Notes: a model not told the origin generated them from the sequence alone. A stretch of 64,000 bases of DNA from Ditylenchus dipsaci (GCA_004194705.1 SADC01001282.1:496001-560000), one strand, 5' to 3'; shown: positions 1 through 11,181, numbered from the stretch's first letter. Translations and numbers: made by a program.

Positions 1-46
1 GTCCATATGGCCAAAGCCCGGCCATTTTCACATTCAATTTTAATAT

Positions 47-470
47 AAATTTTGACGCTACTTGCATATACCCCCCCCCCAAATCAACTTTTTTAAAAGT
101 GTTTTAAAACACCCTATATCGACTCAAAATCGCCTCAGGAGTTCAAAAAAACATTATTTTAAAGTTCTGGTCAATAAAAAATTGAGTTTTGGGCACTTTT
201 GAATTTCGACTTTTTACCTGTTTTATCATGTTTTGGTCACTGGAGCTGGGCAAAAAGAGTCTCTAAATGCATTTTTATTCAAGAGTCTTGCTCGGAATTA
301 TGTCTGAGGTAAGTGAGTGCGCGCATCTCTAACCAACCAAGCCGCCTGCGATCCCTTCAGGGGCGCAGGGGGCTTGGTTGCTTGGGGTTGAGATGCGCAC
401 ACCCACATACCTTAGACGCAAATCACTCGAAAGTGACTCTGGATGCATAAAAATGTATGTATCTTTTGCC
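47..470 (+). repeat. Dispersed repeat family R1, copy 1
   Basis: Matches, in reverse complement, the block at 19385-19620 for its first 190 bases (poly-C tract, then the AAGTGTTTT / AAAACACCCTATA region, then GTTTTGGTCACTGGAGC). Its second half (GGGCAAAAAGAGTC, ATGCATTTTTATTCAAGA, GAGATGCGCACACCCACATA) recurs at 62700-62870. No coding potential is seen. The family also appears, in part, near 4205-4330, 31845-31945, 43755-43860 and 52310-52350. Confidence 0.75.
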
Positions 471-544
471 GGATACTTGACGGAGCTCCATTTCTGAAAA
501 TTACGACCATACAAAGGGATGCTTAAATGGACAAAAACAGACAA

Positions 545-710
545 CAGGTTTCAATTGGCAAAATTTATGGCCAGAATTTTAAAGTTTATGGCCAAAATTC
601 AAAAGTTTATGGCCAAGATTCAGTATTTTATGGCCAGCTCTAGTTTATGGCCAAAATTAAATATTTTATGGCCATTTTTCAGTATTTTATGGCCAGTTTT
701 TAATATTATC
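545..710. repeat. Relic array of TATGGCCA units
   Basis: Seven or so TTTATGGCCA units spaced by 15-25 bases. The same unit builds the arms of the Mutator-like foldbacks at 5532-6130 and 49331-50113, so this is probably one degenerate arm of that family. The open frame across it is only a by-product of the repeat. Confidence 0.6.
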
Positions 711-1212
711 CATACAATTAGAGCCAATATTCTCCGACAAATTTGAATCGAATTATTTTTTTTGTCTTAACAGGAAGCTATAGTTAAAGTGCAATCAAAT
801 TTTGAGTTTTAGTTTAGCTTACAATGGAGGGACCCTGACTGTGACCTGCTGGAACTTCGATGACAAAAATTTTCTGCATATTCTTGTAGAGCATGCCCAA
901 GTTCCTGACAAATCTGGCTCGCCAGCTCTGAAAGTCTACAAAATGTGGTAAAAGGGTCACTCAATGTTCGGCGCTATTCGGTTATAACCCCCCCCCCCCT
1001 TGCCCCCAAAAAGTGCTCCTCGGGAATAACACCCCTCTCCCAATCCTAGGAGCTACTCGGTTATACCCCTTCCCCCATCCCCCAAAAATCAAGATTTTTG
1101 GGATGGGTCAAAACTCATTTTTAAGCAATAATTTTGCCATAAAAGGATCAGTAAAACCGTTACTACTCATCTGCGCAAAACTCATTTGCGCAAATTTTTT
1201 TTAAGTTACAGG
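711..1212. other. No gene recognised
   Basis: AT-rich sequence with two C runs near 990 and 1065. No convincing exon, inverted repeat or RNA gene was seen. Confidence 0.5.
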
Positions 1213-1450
1213 CAGGGTTGGCAGCGTGTAGCTTATTCGGCTACACGCAGGCTACATCAATTTTTAAAAAAGGTGTAGCTTTTTTTTTGACCCCTGAGGC
1301 CACAAAAAAAGCTACACCGTTACACGTATTTTGGTGTAGCTTTTTATGTAGCTTTTGATGAGTTTGGTGTAGCTTAATATTTTTATTATTATTTCTGACA
1401 ATGTGACTTCTGTTGATGTAGCCAGAAAACAACATCTTACTTTTTTTAAG
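1213..1450 (+). mobile_element. hAT-like MITE rich in GTAGCT words, copy 1
   Basis: Starts with CAGGGTTGGCAGCGTGTAGC, a terminus of the hAT-MITE style (AGGGTTGGCAA), and continues with repeated GTGTAGCTTTTT words. A second copy lies in opposite orientation at 3475-3732, alignable along nearly its whole length. No protein is encoded. Confidence 0.65.
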
Positions 1451-1959
1451 CTACGTCTCCAATGACAGATCCGCACTCTCCCTCCGAACTTTCACCTGCC
1501 CCCGATAAAAAACGTATCCGAACCCTGAATACTTACTCAAATATTTACTATTCCAAACCCTCACCCGTCCCCAATAGAGAATTTCAGATAAAAGCTGCAA
1601 GACAAGTCTATACGTGAAGCATTGCTCGAACATATGCTCATGGGTCAATTCATCAACAGTTTAATTTGTCAGAACCTACTCACGAATGGCCGAAAGCCAA
1701 AAGGAACCGATTTTAAAGGATTTAGTAAAAGGAATTAATCTTTTTGCGAAAAAGCGATTGAGCGGATCAGAATTGCAGTTCTATCAGCTTAATCGTTCAC
1801 AATCGTGTAATTTGGCGTAGTTTGGGGGGGGGGGTTTAGAATATTAGTACGGAATTCTGAGCGATAAAGCCCATCGGACTGGTCGCTTGGCTTATTAATT
1901 TTTTTAATCGCTTTTCAGCAAAAAGTTTATTACTATTTAGTGGACCCCCAAACACCAGT

Positions 1960-2165
1960 TATTTTTGGCTTTTGGCCAACGTTCGAAATTTTCGAACGTT
2001 CGGTTTGATTCGAAGTTCGAGTTTAAAATGTTTGAAGTGAACATTCGTTTCAAAGTCCGAGCTCAAAAATTTTCGAACGAACGTTCGGTTCGTAGTCGAA
2101 CATTCAAAAAATCTCAAACATTTCGAACAATGTTTAAAATCAAATGTTCGATTCGACAACCCTAA
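1960..2165. mobile_element. TTCGAACG-rich palindromic MITE
   Basis: An approximately 200-bp imperfect palindrome made of TTCGAA, ACGTTCG and CATTCG words. The right end reads TCGACAACCCTA, whose complement TAGGGTTGTCGA is a hAT-MITE style end. Opposite strands both read open because the arms are complementary. No target duplication was found. Confidence 0.55.
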
Positions 2166-2929
2166 TTCTTAGCGATGCTAAAAAATAGAAACAGGTGGTG
2201 TAATGCTTGATATATAGTCATTACCAAGGTTCCTTGTTTAACGACTCTTGGAATTAACTCAACTGTTAACCCTTGGTTACATTTGATGGCTTTAGTGCCT
2301 ACAAAATGTGAAAAACTTCCAAAGCTTGTCAAAATTTCTGGTTGACCACCTCGGTGGGGTTACTCACTCAAAGTATTAAGATTCCGGTTGCTAAAAATAA
2401 CCTTTTGGCGAATAGAATTTTGTCCGTGTTTGTTTGCCTAATTTTTTCTGTACATTATAGTATTTATAGGGTACAATTGAGTGCTATCCATGTGGATAAT
2501 GTACCCTCCAGAAGATTAAATACCTTTCAGGTGGTTAGAGTAGCCTCTAAGTTGGTTATTTACGACCTTCTGGATTCAGAAACATACCCTGAAGGTGGAT
2601 CGGGTGGTTTAGGCAATTGTCAAAAGATTAGAATACTCAGAAATTTTATTGGGCACCTTTTGGATAATTTAAATAGCCTCTAGAATATTTCATTGAGCTA
2701 CAGTTAAATCGGGTACTTTCAAGGTGATTTGGGTGCCATCCAAGTGGATTAGGTACTCTCTAGGTGATTTCAATACTTTTTAGATGGGTCCGGTATCTGC
2801 TGGCGACCTACCCACTCCCTTAGAGCCTTTGCTTGCCCACCTACTCAACCACCCGGCACTCCGACCTACTTCCCTGCCAACCCTACATGCTCTTCTGGCA
2901 CTCCTACCTACTAACACCTTCCCTCGCAA
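2166..2929. other. No gene recognised; GGTGATT/GGTGGATT repeats
   Basis: Loose repeats of AGGTGATT and GGTACTNTCTAGGTG-type words between 2480 and 2800, similar in style to 44750-44890. A 113-codon open frame at 2342-2683 shows no recognisable domain and is not called a gene. Confidence 0.45.
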
Positions 2930-3250
2930 TGCGAAGGGCAAAAAAAATTATTAGCAACTTTGATTATACGTGTTTGTGCTTTAAAATATCTAAGATTTTG
3001 TACTTAAGTTTTTCGGGGAGATTTCTGACATAGGTTTGCAAAAAAATGACTGAAAGTTGGGCTTAAATACGAACATCCACTGAAAATCCAGGCTAAAATC
3101 CACCATCTCCGATCTGGAGTGACTTAAAAACTTTTTCAAATCCACCTCGATCTCACAATTTTGTGCTTAAAAGAGAGCTTATATGTTAAATTTCAGGGTT
3201 CCGAAAGATATCGGACATAAATTTGCAAAAACTGGCAGAAAATCGGACTA
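2930..3250 (-). repeat. 189-bp repeat family, copy at left
   Basis: Contains the complement of the unit that is tandem at 47096-47612: landmarks CTAAAATCCACCATCTCCGA, ATACGTGTTTGTGCTT and GACATAAATTTGCAAAAA. About one and a half degenerate units are present here. A third locus is 55835-56140. Confidence 0.7.
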
Positions 3251-3474
3251 ATACACGAAAGTGGAGAACCGCCGATACACTCACCCACACATGCTCAATA
3301 CTATATAGAGTTATATCCAGACCTAGTTTAATTAATTTTCTAAACATCGCTGAATCAACATTCAAACACAGTCTGATTCCCCATTCAACACAATCTGATC
3401 CAAACCAGAACTCAGTCTGATTAGCTAAATATTTAAAGTAATAAAATACCAAAAATGTTAAAAGAAACGCTTAA

Positions 3475-3732
3475 AATGTGAAAAAAAGTAAAATAATGTT
3501 TTCTGGCTACATCAGCAGAAGTCAGATTGTCAGAAATAATAATAAAAAAAAATTAAGCTACACCAAACTCATCAAAAGCTACATGAAAGCTACACCAAAA
3601 TACGTATAACGGTGTAGCTTTTTTGTGGCCTCAGGGGTCACAAAAAAGCTACACCTTTTTTGAAAAATTATAAATGGAATAAAAAGCTACAATGTAGCCG
3701 AAAAGGCTACACGTTGCCAACCCTAATTACAG
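3475..3732 (-). mobile_element. hAT-like MITE rich in GTAGCT words, copy 2
   Basis: Inverted copy of 1213-1450: GGCTACATCAGCAGAAGTC at the left, AAAAGCTACACC words in the middle and CACGTTGCCAACCCTAAT at the right. The two copies face each other about 2 kb apart. Confidence 0.7.
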
Positions 3733-4204
3733 GTTCGGATTTTGGTGGTAGCATAATTTTTTTTCTAGACTTAAATAGTTTTGAAGGCTCAGGAAGCCGC
3801 AGGATGATTAGGAAACCACCTGGAATCTTCCTAAACAGGTATTCTACCTACAGAGCCCGACATTTTGGATTCAGCTAAAGTAACTAACTTTTTTTATCGT
3901 ACTTCAAATCTGGTCCTAAGCATAGTCTGGTAATATTGAAACAACGACTTCAGCTACCAAAACACAAGTGAACCGATTAGTAATCTCCTTGAGGTGATTC
4001 CAGGTGGTGGTGCTTACGTCCTACCTAGGTAGTGATACAGCTACAATTCATGTCTCGGCACCGCCCCCCCCAAACCCGACTTTTTGGGAGTTTTAGGTCG
4101 GGAGTTTTAGGTCAACATGCCTTTTGGAAAATACTTTTGAACGTTTAGCAATAAAATTGAGCAATACATGTCCCTCAAAGAGAATTTGGCGCTACTGTAA
4201 TATA

Positions 4205-4335
4205 CATCCACCCTCACTCACTTACCTCAGACATGATTCCGAGAAGTACACTTGATCATAAAATGCATATAGAGTCTATTTTTGCCACGGCCCGAATTGA
4301 AAAACATGGTAAAGTAGCCAAAAAAAAGTGGCCCG
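4205..4335 (-). repeat. Dispersed repeat family R1, fragment
   Basis: Contains CTCACTTACCTCAGACATGA, AAATGCATATAGAGTC and TTGCCACGGCCCGAATTGAA, which match (complement) the 200-310 and 62700-62780 copies. Confidence 0.6.
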
Positions 4336-4482
4336 GGGGGGGGGTATATGACAGTAGCGTCCAACTTTTTATTTTTTGAAATTCTTGCTACTGAAGTGAG
4401 CGCAAGAATATGGCAATAATTTTGAGTATAAAACCTTTCAGACAAATAAATGAATTATTTCTCAACCTAAGCAATTTGTAAT

Positions 4483-4669
4483 TACCGTATTTCCTCTAAT
4501 AGCAGCCCATGGGCTACTTTTTTTTCAAACCCCTCCTAGGGGGGGGGCTACTATTAGAGGGGTGCGAAATCAGCCTAAATAAGCCGATTTTTAGAGGGGG
4601 GGGGGCTAATATTTTTCAACCGCCCTCCCCCCCTATTAGAGGGTGGGCTACTATTAGAGTAAATACGGT
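4483..4669. mobile_element. TACCGTATT-ended MITE, copy 1
   Basis: Left end TACCGTATTTCCTCTAATAG and right end TATTAGAGTAAATACGGT are complementary. The interior repeats GGGGGCTACTATTAGAGG words. TA at both edges fits a TA target duplication (Tc/mariner type), which I infer. Confidence 0.75.
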
Positions 4670-5053
4670 GCTTCGGTAAAATGTTTTTGAATGGAGTGTG
4701 ATGGAACCTATAAGATAACAAAAAGTTGTTGTTTGGAGTATGAGTCAATCGTTGTTTCTCAGAATTTTGAAATTTTGGCTACAAAAGAAGTTATGGGTCA
4801 TATTATGGCATAAAAAACAGGAAAGAATTCGGGAAACCCTGTTTTTGTGTCATAATAGCGAGCAAGGTGTAAAACACTTACAAAAAGCTGAGCAATATCA
4901 ATTTTTATTGGCGGAAGTGAATATTTGGGATGAAGATAGTCGCTTTTATGTGCATTTTTGTCCCGTCGATTGGATTTTTTTACATGATCTATAGAGCATA
5001 TTGAATTCAGGGAAATTTTTGGGTAGTGCTGATGGTAGTCGCTAAACTCATAG
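4670..5053. other. No gene recognised
   Basis: Contains an 84-codon open frame (4740-4994, +) with no domain I recognise; AT-rich sequence gives such frames by chance. Confidence 0.4.
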
Positions 5054-5272
5054 TTAACTTGTTTTTAATAATAAAAAATTCTCAAAATACCACGAGGATG
5101 AAGCACTTTCTAGATCAGTGAATATCGAATTTCTTCTAGGGCTTTTCACAGCACTAAAAGGCACAACCTCCGGACTAGCATGAGCAATTTTGGGCAGCAT
5201 GGCACACCAGTTTATGAAGAAGAACACAAGAATAACTGTGAATATAATTAGAATAGTTACTAGCACCAACAT
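5054..5272 (-). CDS. Possible terminal exon with one transmembrane segment
   Basis: A 72-codon frame beginning with about 24 hydrophobic residues (LVLVTILIIFTVILVFFF) followed by a polar Ser-rich tail (KSPRRNSIFTDLESASSS) and a TAA stop. The layout is that of a membrane anchor with short cytoplasmic tail, as in the last exon of a single-pass membrane protein. No other exon of such a gene was identified upstream on this strand, and the first ATG may be internal to a larger exon. Codon choice is not obviously random, but chance is not excluded. Confidence 0.27.
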   Translation of the reverse strand: MLVLVTILIIFTVILVFFFINWCAMLPKIAHASPEVVPFSAVKSPRRNSIFTDLESASSSWYFENFLLLKTS

Positions 5273-5355
5273 ATGCCCAATAAAGTCTCAGTCATTAATC
5301 TTCCAAGAACTTTAGCTGGTCAACATCACAACTTCGATTTCGGCTCAAAAATGAA

Positions 5356-6169
5356 TACCGTATATCTTCTAATAAGGACCCATGGGGCTTTTTTTTTCAA
5401 TCCCTCTTTGGAGGTGGGGCCTTATTAGAATATATGCCTTTTAGACCTTATTAGGCCTTTTTTGAGGCGGGGCCTTATTTTTCAACACCTGTTGGGAGAC
5501 GGGGCCTTATTAGAAGATGGGGTCTTAATAGGGGTTATATTTAAAATTGGCCATAGAATACTGAATTTTGGCCATAGAATATTTAATTTTGGCCATAGAT
5601 TTTTTTGGCCATAGATTACTGAAAATTGGCCATAGAATACTGGAAAATGGCCATAGGTTTCTGAAAATTGGCCCTAGATCTCTGAATTTTAACCATACTC
5701 GCTCGAAATCATGTTTCAACCACTTTTTAAGATGCTCTTGAACCTGAAACATCCTGAAAAGATGTTTTAAGGGTGTCGATGACAATTTTCCGAGAATTTT
5801 TTTTTGACCGAATTTGACTTTTTGCCCTGAGCGACCAATCGTCGGAAAATTACAGAAATTTTTTTTCTCGGAAAAGTGTCATCGACACGCTTAAAACATC
5901 TTTCCAGGATGTTTCGGGTCCAAGAGCATCTTAAAAAGTGGTTGAAACATGATTTCGTGCGAGTATGGCTAAAATTCAGAAATCTATGGCCAATTTTCAG
6001 AAATCTATGGCCATTTTTCAAAAATCTATGGTCATTTTTCAATATTCTATGGCCAACACAGATCTATGGCCAAAATTCAGTATTCTATGGCCATTTTTCA
6101 CAATTCTATGGCCAAAATTAAATACCACCCCTTAATAGAAGGTGGGGCCTTATTAGAAGATATGAGGTA
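5356..6169. mobile_element. TACCGTAT-ended MITE carrying a nested foldback
   Basis: Left arm TACCGTATATCTTCTAATAA then GGTGGGGCCTTATTAGAA; right arm GGTGGGGCCTTATTAGAAGA ending TATGAGGTA. The arms belong to the TACCGTATT family but are separated by a complete insertion at 5532-6130. Confidence 0.7.
5532..6130. mobile_element. Mutator-like foldback element, GGCCATAGA type, copy 1
   Basis: Ends GGGTTATATTTAAAATTGG and CCAAAATTAAATACCACCC, flanked by a direct CTTAATAG on both sides (5524-5531 and 6131-6138). The arms are arrays of GGCCATAGAATNCTGAAAA units and then a longer conserved stem (GTTTCAACCACTTTTTAAGA). An 8-9 bp duplication and long arms suit Mutator-like elements; no transposase is present. 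Close relative: 49331-50113. Confidence 0.75.
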
Positions 6170-6363
6170 ACTTATAAACAATTGGCTAAAAACGTAAAAT
6201 TAGAGATATTTTGACTAGCACAGAGGTTTAAATTGATTCTTTACAAATTTTGCACATAAAGCAAAAAATGACTCAATTCACCAAGTATTTTTATATTAAC
6301 ACGGGAAACTCATGGCCTTTCAAAACAGCGAAAGATGGGCACTAGGTGACTTTTATTTAGACT

Positions 6364-6450
6364 TCATGGCGCAGTAGGTAAAGCATTATTTTTTGTTGTG
6401 CCAACACCACAGCGTGTCAAGCGTCAGATACAAGTTCAAATTCAGTTTGA
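6364..6450 (+). repeat. tRNA-derived SINE head, copy 1
   Basis: Begins with an A-box-like TGGCGCAGTAGGTAAAGC and, about 45 bases on, carries a B-box-like AAGTTCAAATTCAG. The first 40 bases are almost identical to 8052-8092. It does not fold as a complete tRNA, so a SINE head is more likely than a gene. Confidence 0.55.
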
Positions 6451-6804
6451 AATTGTTAGTTTCGTGTCGAGACCAAACGATAAGCTTTGCATCCCAAATT
6501 TTCATTTTTTGAAAGAAATTTTCAATGTTTAATTTCAAACATATTATATCAATCGAAAGCTAAGTGCCACATTCATCTTTCTCTGTTTTTATTTTCTTCA
6601 TTGCACACTCAAATTCTGTTCATTTCATCAACTTTGTTTTGAATTAATTCTTGTAAAGATTGATTGGCAGACTGCTTTTATAGATATCTCCCTCGCATCT
6701 CTATGAAAAAAGTGAGTCTATAAAAATTGTAGCTCTTTCTCTGTGCTATCGAATGGTGTTTTGAAATTAAATTTATTTACTTATCTGACAGAGTGGCTAC
6801 TTGT

Positions 6805-7002
6805 TTAAAGGATCATGGTTTTTGCGCGCAGTGGCATGTACAAATTTGAATTGGCCGGGGACACTTCTCTTTGGTCTCGCACTGTACTCTTTGGAGTTAT
6901 TTGATGTGACTGCAAAGAGTACAGTGCAAGACCAAAAAGAAGTGTCCCCCGCCAATTGAAATTTTGCACATGCCGCTGCGCGCAAAAACCATGGTCCTTT
7001 AA
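6805..7002. mobile_element. TTAA-type MITE, GGATCATGG end
   Basis: Inverted repeat with ends TTAAAGGATCATGGTTTTTG and CAAAAACCATGGTCCTTTAA; inner arms GGGGACACTTCTCTTTGGTC / AGAAGTGTCCCC are also complementary. TTAA at both ends suggests piggyBac-type insertion. A half-related sequence sits at 32640-32740. Confidence 0.75.
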
Positions 7003-7238
7003 AGGGGCATGCCCGTGCGTTTCAAAAAGTTAAGGCGGGGACCAGCAATTTTTTTTGAATCGTTCCATTTTTCAACCGTTTTGCGTCAAATCTGATATTG
7101 ATGACCTTACGGAACTTTTAAAAATCAGGCAGAAAACTTAAAAAATCTACACAAGAAGAAATGTAAAAGTTTGCCGAGAAAAAAATATATGCTGGTCCCC
7201 GCCTTTTCTCCGTGTCGGGCACGGGCATGCCCCTTTAA
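6999..7238. mobile_element. TTAA-type MITE, GGGGCATGCCC end
   Basis: Inverted repeat with ends TTAAAGGGGCATGCCCGTGC and CACGGGCATGCCCCTTTAA and inner arms GGCGGGGACCAGC / GCTGGTCCCCGCC. It shares the TTAA at 6999-7002 with the previous element. Related elements are at 34082-34322 and 38777-39013. Confidence 0.75.
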
Positions 7239-7689
7239 GCAGCGGATCCATTTTTCGCAAAATTTCGCTGCTATATTTTTAGCGAATTTTACTACATTTC
7301 CGGTGTTTTTTTTGATGAAAGAGACAATAAAACGTGCAGAAAAGTCAGGAAATAAAAGGCTATCGAAAGCGAGCAAATGCTTCGGAAAAAATAAAGGAAT
7401 TATAGTTAAACAATCAAACACCAAAAATTGCACTGGAAATACTGTTTTCAATAAAATTCTAGCCACGGATTGTTTTCCGCTAGATGAAACTTCGATAATT
7501 GATGACGAAAATCATTACGAATCATCTGTTGTGTAATAAAAATCCAAAAGTTGCAAAAATATGAAAAAAGTCAAAAAGAAGCATTAAAAACGCGAATATT
7601 CAGCGAAAAAAATTAAAAACACAACGCCAATGTGTAGTTGACAGCATATAAGGTTTTGACACGCTGTGAACACTAAAAACAATGCTATT
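7239..7689. other. No gene recognised
   Basis: A lysine-rich open frame runs through 7171-7536 (+) but starts inside the neighbouring MITE and has no recognisable domain. Confidence 0.4.
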
Positions 7690-8045
7690 TCTGGGGTATA
7701 GACGTTTCTCGAATTTGAAACTCAAAAGAGTAAAATATCTCTAGGTGTATACCTTATTTAGACATATCAAGGGTATTTGGCTGAATGTGATGGCCAAAGT
7801 CCAGCATATTCCACATTGCGGGGTTAGGGGTTAACACATGTATGTACGCTTATCCCTTGCAATGTGGAGTGTGCTGGTCTTTAGCCGCGAAGCGACCAAA
7901 TACCCTTGGTATGTCTAAATAAGTATCTTTACAGGTATACATATATACCCCTAGAGATATTTTACTCTTTTGAGTTTCAAATTCGAGAAACGTTTCTCGA
8001 AAATGAAAAAAGTTTCATTTTCGAGAAACGTCTATGCACCCTATT
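7690..8045. mobile_element. Foldback element with about 150-bp arms
   Basis: The left arm (GACGTTTCTCGAATTTGAAA, GAGTAAAATATCTCTAGG, CAAGGGTATTTGG, CACATTGC) is repeated in reverse complement in the right arm (GCAATGTGG, CCAAATACCCTTGG, CCTAGAGATATTTTACTC, TTTCAAATTCGAGAAACG). A short extra hairpin of TTTCTCGAAAATGAAA lies at 7990-8030. Confidence 0.75.
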
Positions 8046-8051
8046 TCTCTT

Positions 8052-8130
8052 GATGGCGCAGTAGGTAAAGCATTATTCTTTTGTTGTGCCAACACTTGAG
8101 GTCACGAGTTCGACCCCACTTCTGGTTACC
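8052..8130 (+). repeat. tRNA-derived SINE head, copy 2
   Basis: A-box TGGCGCAGTAGGTAAAGC at 8054 and B-box GAGTTCGACCCC at 8106, at normal RNA polymerase III spacing. It could be a decayed tRNA gene, but the same head at 6364 argues for a dispersed SINE. Confidence 0.6.
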
Positions 8131-8816
8131 TTCGATTTTTCAATTTTTATGCAAATTTTGCCGTGAAATCGAAAAGTAGATGTAGTTCATCAGATTTTAA
8201 ACTTTTCTTGTAAAAATTTGAGTGCACGTCAATCAAAAGTCCTGACTTCAGGACTGATAGCGAATTTGGGGGTACGGAGTAATACCCTACCCTTTACCCC
8301 CTTCATATTCGCTACGACCAAAGTCGCTACGGGTTAAAGGGTAGAGGGTAGAGAAGAAGGGGGTACTGTTACCCCTACCCCATAACCATAGCGAATATTG
8401 CAAGGGTAAGGGTAAGGGGTAATCAAACGACTATTTGCTACGAGGTAGAGGGTAAAGGGTAGGGTAAAGGGTAAGAGGTACAACTATTCGCTACCGATAA
8501 GGTAGGGTGGGAGTAAAGGGTAGAACTATTGATTAACAAAATGGAAGTAGGGAGTAAAGGGTAGAATTATTGATTACCAAGGGGGTAAAATCAGGGTGGT
8601 CATTGTACAATTCACCCAAACCAAAACTAATCGTTTTTGACAAACATGACAACCATCCACGGCAACACCGTCTAATGTAGGGTATAACCCTTTCTGCTAC
8701 TTGAAAGTTAAAGCAAGGTCAAAGGGCGCAGGCAAAACAATTCGACAAAACTATCATCAAGTCTACATTAATTACGACACTCACTCTTTTATTCAACAAA
8801 GCCAACAAAACGAAAT

Positions 8817-9803
8817 TCACGAGCACCCATACATATCAAATCCAATCAGATCAACGTCATCATCTGAGAATTCTTCCGGCTCTTTCTTGATAACCATCGG
8901 CTTTGGAGACGGATCGCTTCGCAGGATTATGATCTCTTCTTTGATTTCCGGCACAAGTTGGATGGCAGGCTCAACGACTGGTTTCAGTATGGTGCTTTTC
9001 TGGACCTCACTCAGCTGACTCATGAAAAATTGCGTCATGGCCTCGACAGCGATTGAAATCTGAAATGTAGAGCATGTAAGATAAGCATTGAACAGAGCAA
9101 TAGATATCACTTACTCGTGGCAATAGGGCGGACACAACCTCTTGATTTGCCTTCTGTTGGAGGAGAACCTGGCGCTGCAATTCGATAATATCCCCACTGT
9201 CCTGCTTTTCGGTTTCCACACGACGACGCTTTCCACTCAACGAAGGACCATGTTGCTTTGTAGCTGAAGTAGGAGTGGATGGAGGTGCATTCTGCGAAGA
9301 GAAAGGAGTAGAAATAACCTAAACAATAAATATCGCCAAACATAGTCAAAATAAGCAATATTGACAAAATTAACTCACCCTTGTCACACCTGTTTCCTTT
9401 CCGCGGTCAACCCCTTGAACGAATGAGAGGATCCGTAGATATCCAACAACGGCGCGAACTTGCTTTGTGGTAGCGGCTTTCCTCCACCGGTCCCTTTGTT
9501 GTGCCTATAGAATGATGGTGAGTGAAATAAAGTATATTGAATGGTTGCTCACTTGGTAAGCTCAACCTGATACTTCTTTGCTTGGCCACGTTCGTACTTC
9601 CAATGATTCATGACTTGAAGAGGCTCTAATTTTAGTCCGGTGCCTTCGAAAGCAGCATTGAGATCTTTTGTCACATTCGCCCACCCAACTTTGCGAGAAA
9701 TATTCGCGTCGGCGACTCTTGATCCCGGCTGAAGCTTCTCCAAATAAGCGGCCACCAACTCGCGCAACTTTTCTTCCACTTCCGGCGTGAATACACTAGA
9801 CAT
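8817..9803 (-). CDS. Harbinger accessory Myb/SANT-like DNA-binding protein
   Basis: Four exons in phase: 9803-9553, 9504-9390, 9291-9115, 9059-8817, giving about 261 residues and a TGA stop. The first 80 residues look like a Myb/SANT-type trihelix (WANVTKDLNAAF, then VMNHWKYERGQAKKYQV with aromatic residues at the spacing typical of this fold). The C-terminal part is acidic with a lysine patch (GKRRRVE) that may be a nuclear localisation signal. In PIF/Harbinger elements the partner protein helps the nuclease enter the nucleus and bind the ends; that role is inferred from the family. The second exon end was chosen at CAG/GTGTGA because the alternative downstream donor runs through a stop. The start ATG at 9803 follows shortly after the end of the transposase gene. 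Confidence 0.8.
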
Positions 9804-9929
9804 TCTGTAAAAACTCTGAAATGAAGCAAGCTCCTTTCACAACATTCTGAGCAGCATTTAATGAGACGCAGCATTTAATTAAGAGGTATCAAGGTATTTA
9901 AATATCATTTATTTACCACACCCCAACAT

Positions 9930-11181
9930 TCAACGAACAAAATTCTCCTGCACAATAATATCACGAACAACAGTTCCCGCCGGTCTTCTTCCGACAATAG
10001 CGACTTCTTCCACTGCCTCCTCATCGCCGGAATCTTCGTCGCTGTCGTCTTCCACTTCCTCATCCACCCAGACCATTCGCCGCTCGATTGCAATGTTGTA
10101 GAGCACGCAGGATGAGAGAATGGCAGCCGGCACCTCGGATAGCTTCAGACGAATCTCGCCATGCATTAGGCTGAACTTCTTTTTCCACTGCCCGATCCGC
10201 TGCTCTACTCGAACTCTAGTCTTCTTGTGGGCGATGTTGTATCTAGAAAAGATAAATGGATGTCCTAGAAAATGAGGCAGTCAGTAGATAATCACCAACC
10301 TGATTCGATCTTCACGAGTCGGTCTTGAAAAGGGAGTCATCAACCAAGCTTTGCAGGCGTATCCGCTATCTCCGAGCAGTAGTCCAGGGATTTGGCCAGC
10401 TTCGAAAGCATCCCAAAGCAGGCTTGTCCGCAACACATGAGAATCGTGAGCACATCCCGGCTGAGTAACGACAACATTTGTGAAACGCCCATCACAATCG
10501 ACCACAACCTAGGGGTACAGGAAATTAAATGCCATAATGAGAATACGAAATTGATAATTACTGCACCTGAACATTGATCGAATGCCTGTTCTTGCGATTG
10601 ACGTAATCCATCTCGATTTCTTGCGGAGGAGAGACAATGTGAACATGGGTGCCATCTATGAGACCAACCACCCTCGGAAATTCAGCAATAGATTGGAAGG
10701 CACGAGCATTACGTTGATACTCCTAAGCGACGGCAAATAATCGGAGAGAATTATTTATTAAGCACAATTTACCTCCACCGTACTCGACATGTAGATGAAT
10801 TCATTCGCTCGAGAAGCCAAAGCATTTGTCACCCTCTTGATTGCCATTGAAACTGAATTTTGAGCAACTCGGAAGGCCCTTGCGATGTGCAGCTGGAAGG
10901 TATTCGAGGCGATATATTGAAGGGCGATGCAGACTTGAACCTCCGTCGGAATCTTGCCACCGTTGCGAACATCTCCCTGCAGATGACCGTCCACCAAGCT
11001 TGCAATGTACTGAAATAAAAATATAAAAAATAGAAGAGAAAGTTAGTCAACCAACCCTGATTCCTTCACGATCAAATCGGTAGCGGCGAACGAGCTCATC
11101 ATCACCCAATTCATCGACCGGATTCCACGCTTCTTGTCGCTCAACTCTCCTCGGAACTCGAATTTGCATGAAGGCAGCCAT
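9930..11181 (-). CDS. PIF/Harbinger transposase nuclease (HARBI1-like)
   Basis: Five exons join in phase: 11181-11056, 11009-10773, 10722-10567, 10508-10300, 10242-9930; 346 residues, the usual length of HARBI1-type nucleases (about 350). The DDE catalytic triad is visible: Asp in GLIDGTHV, Asp in LLGDSGYACKAWL and Glu in TRVRVEQRIGQWK. The N-terminal part has the helix-turn-helix-like region around QLHIARAFRVAQNSVSMAIK. Introns are 46-58 nt. No stop or frameshift interrupts the frame, so the element may be active or only recently silent. The C-terminal tail is acidic. The protein cuts and joins the element ends; this is known for the superfamily and not shown here. Confidence 0.9.

Noticed and set aside
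7125..7536. Overlapping open frames on both strands
   Set aside because: They start within the MITE arm at 6999-7238, are composed mostly of Lys/Phe codons and have no domain.
8052..8130. Functional tRNA gene
   Set aside because: A and B boxes are present, but the acceptor and anticodon stems do not pair convincingly and a second copy of the head occurs at 6364.
8260..8600. GGGTAAAGGGTAGGG arrays as interstitial telomere repeat
   Set aside because: The unit is irregular, occurs in both orientations and is confined to the two ends of the Harbinger element.
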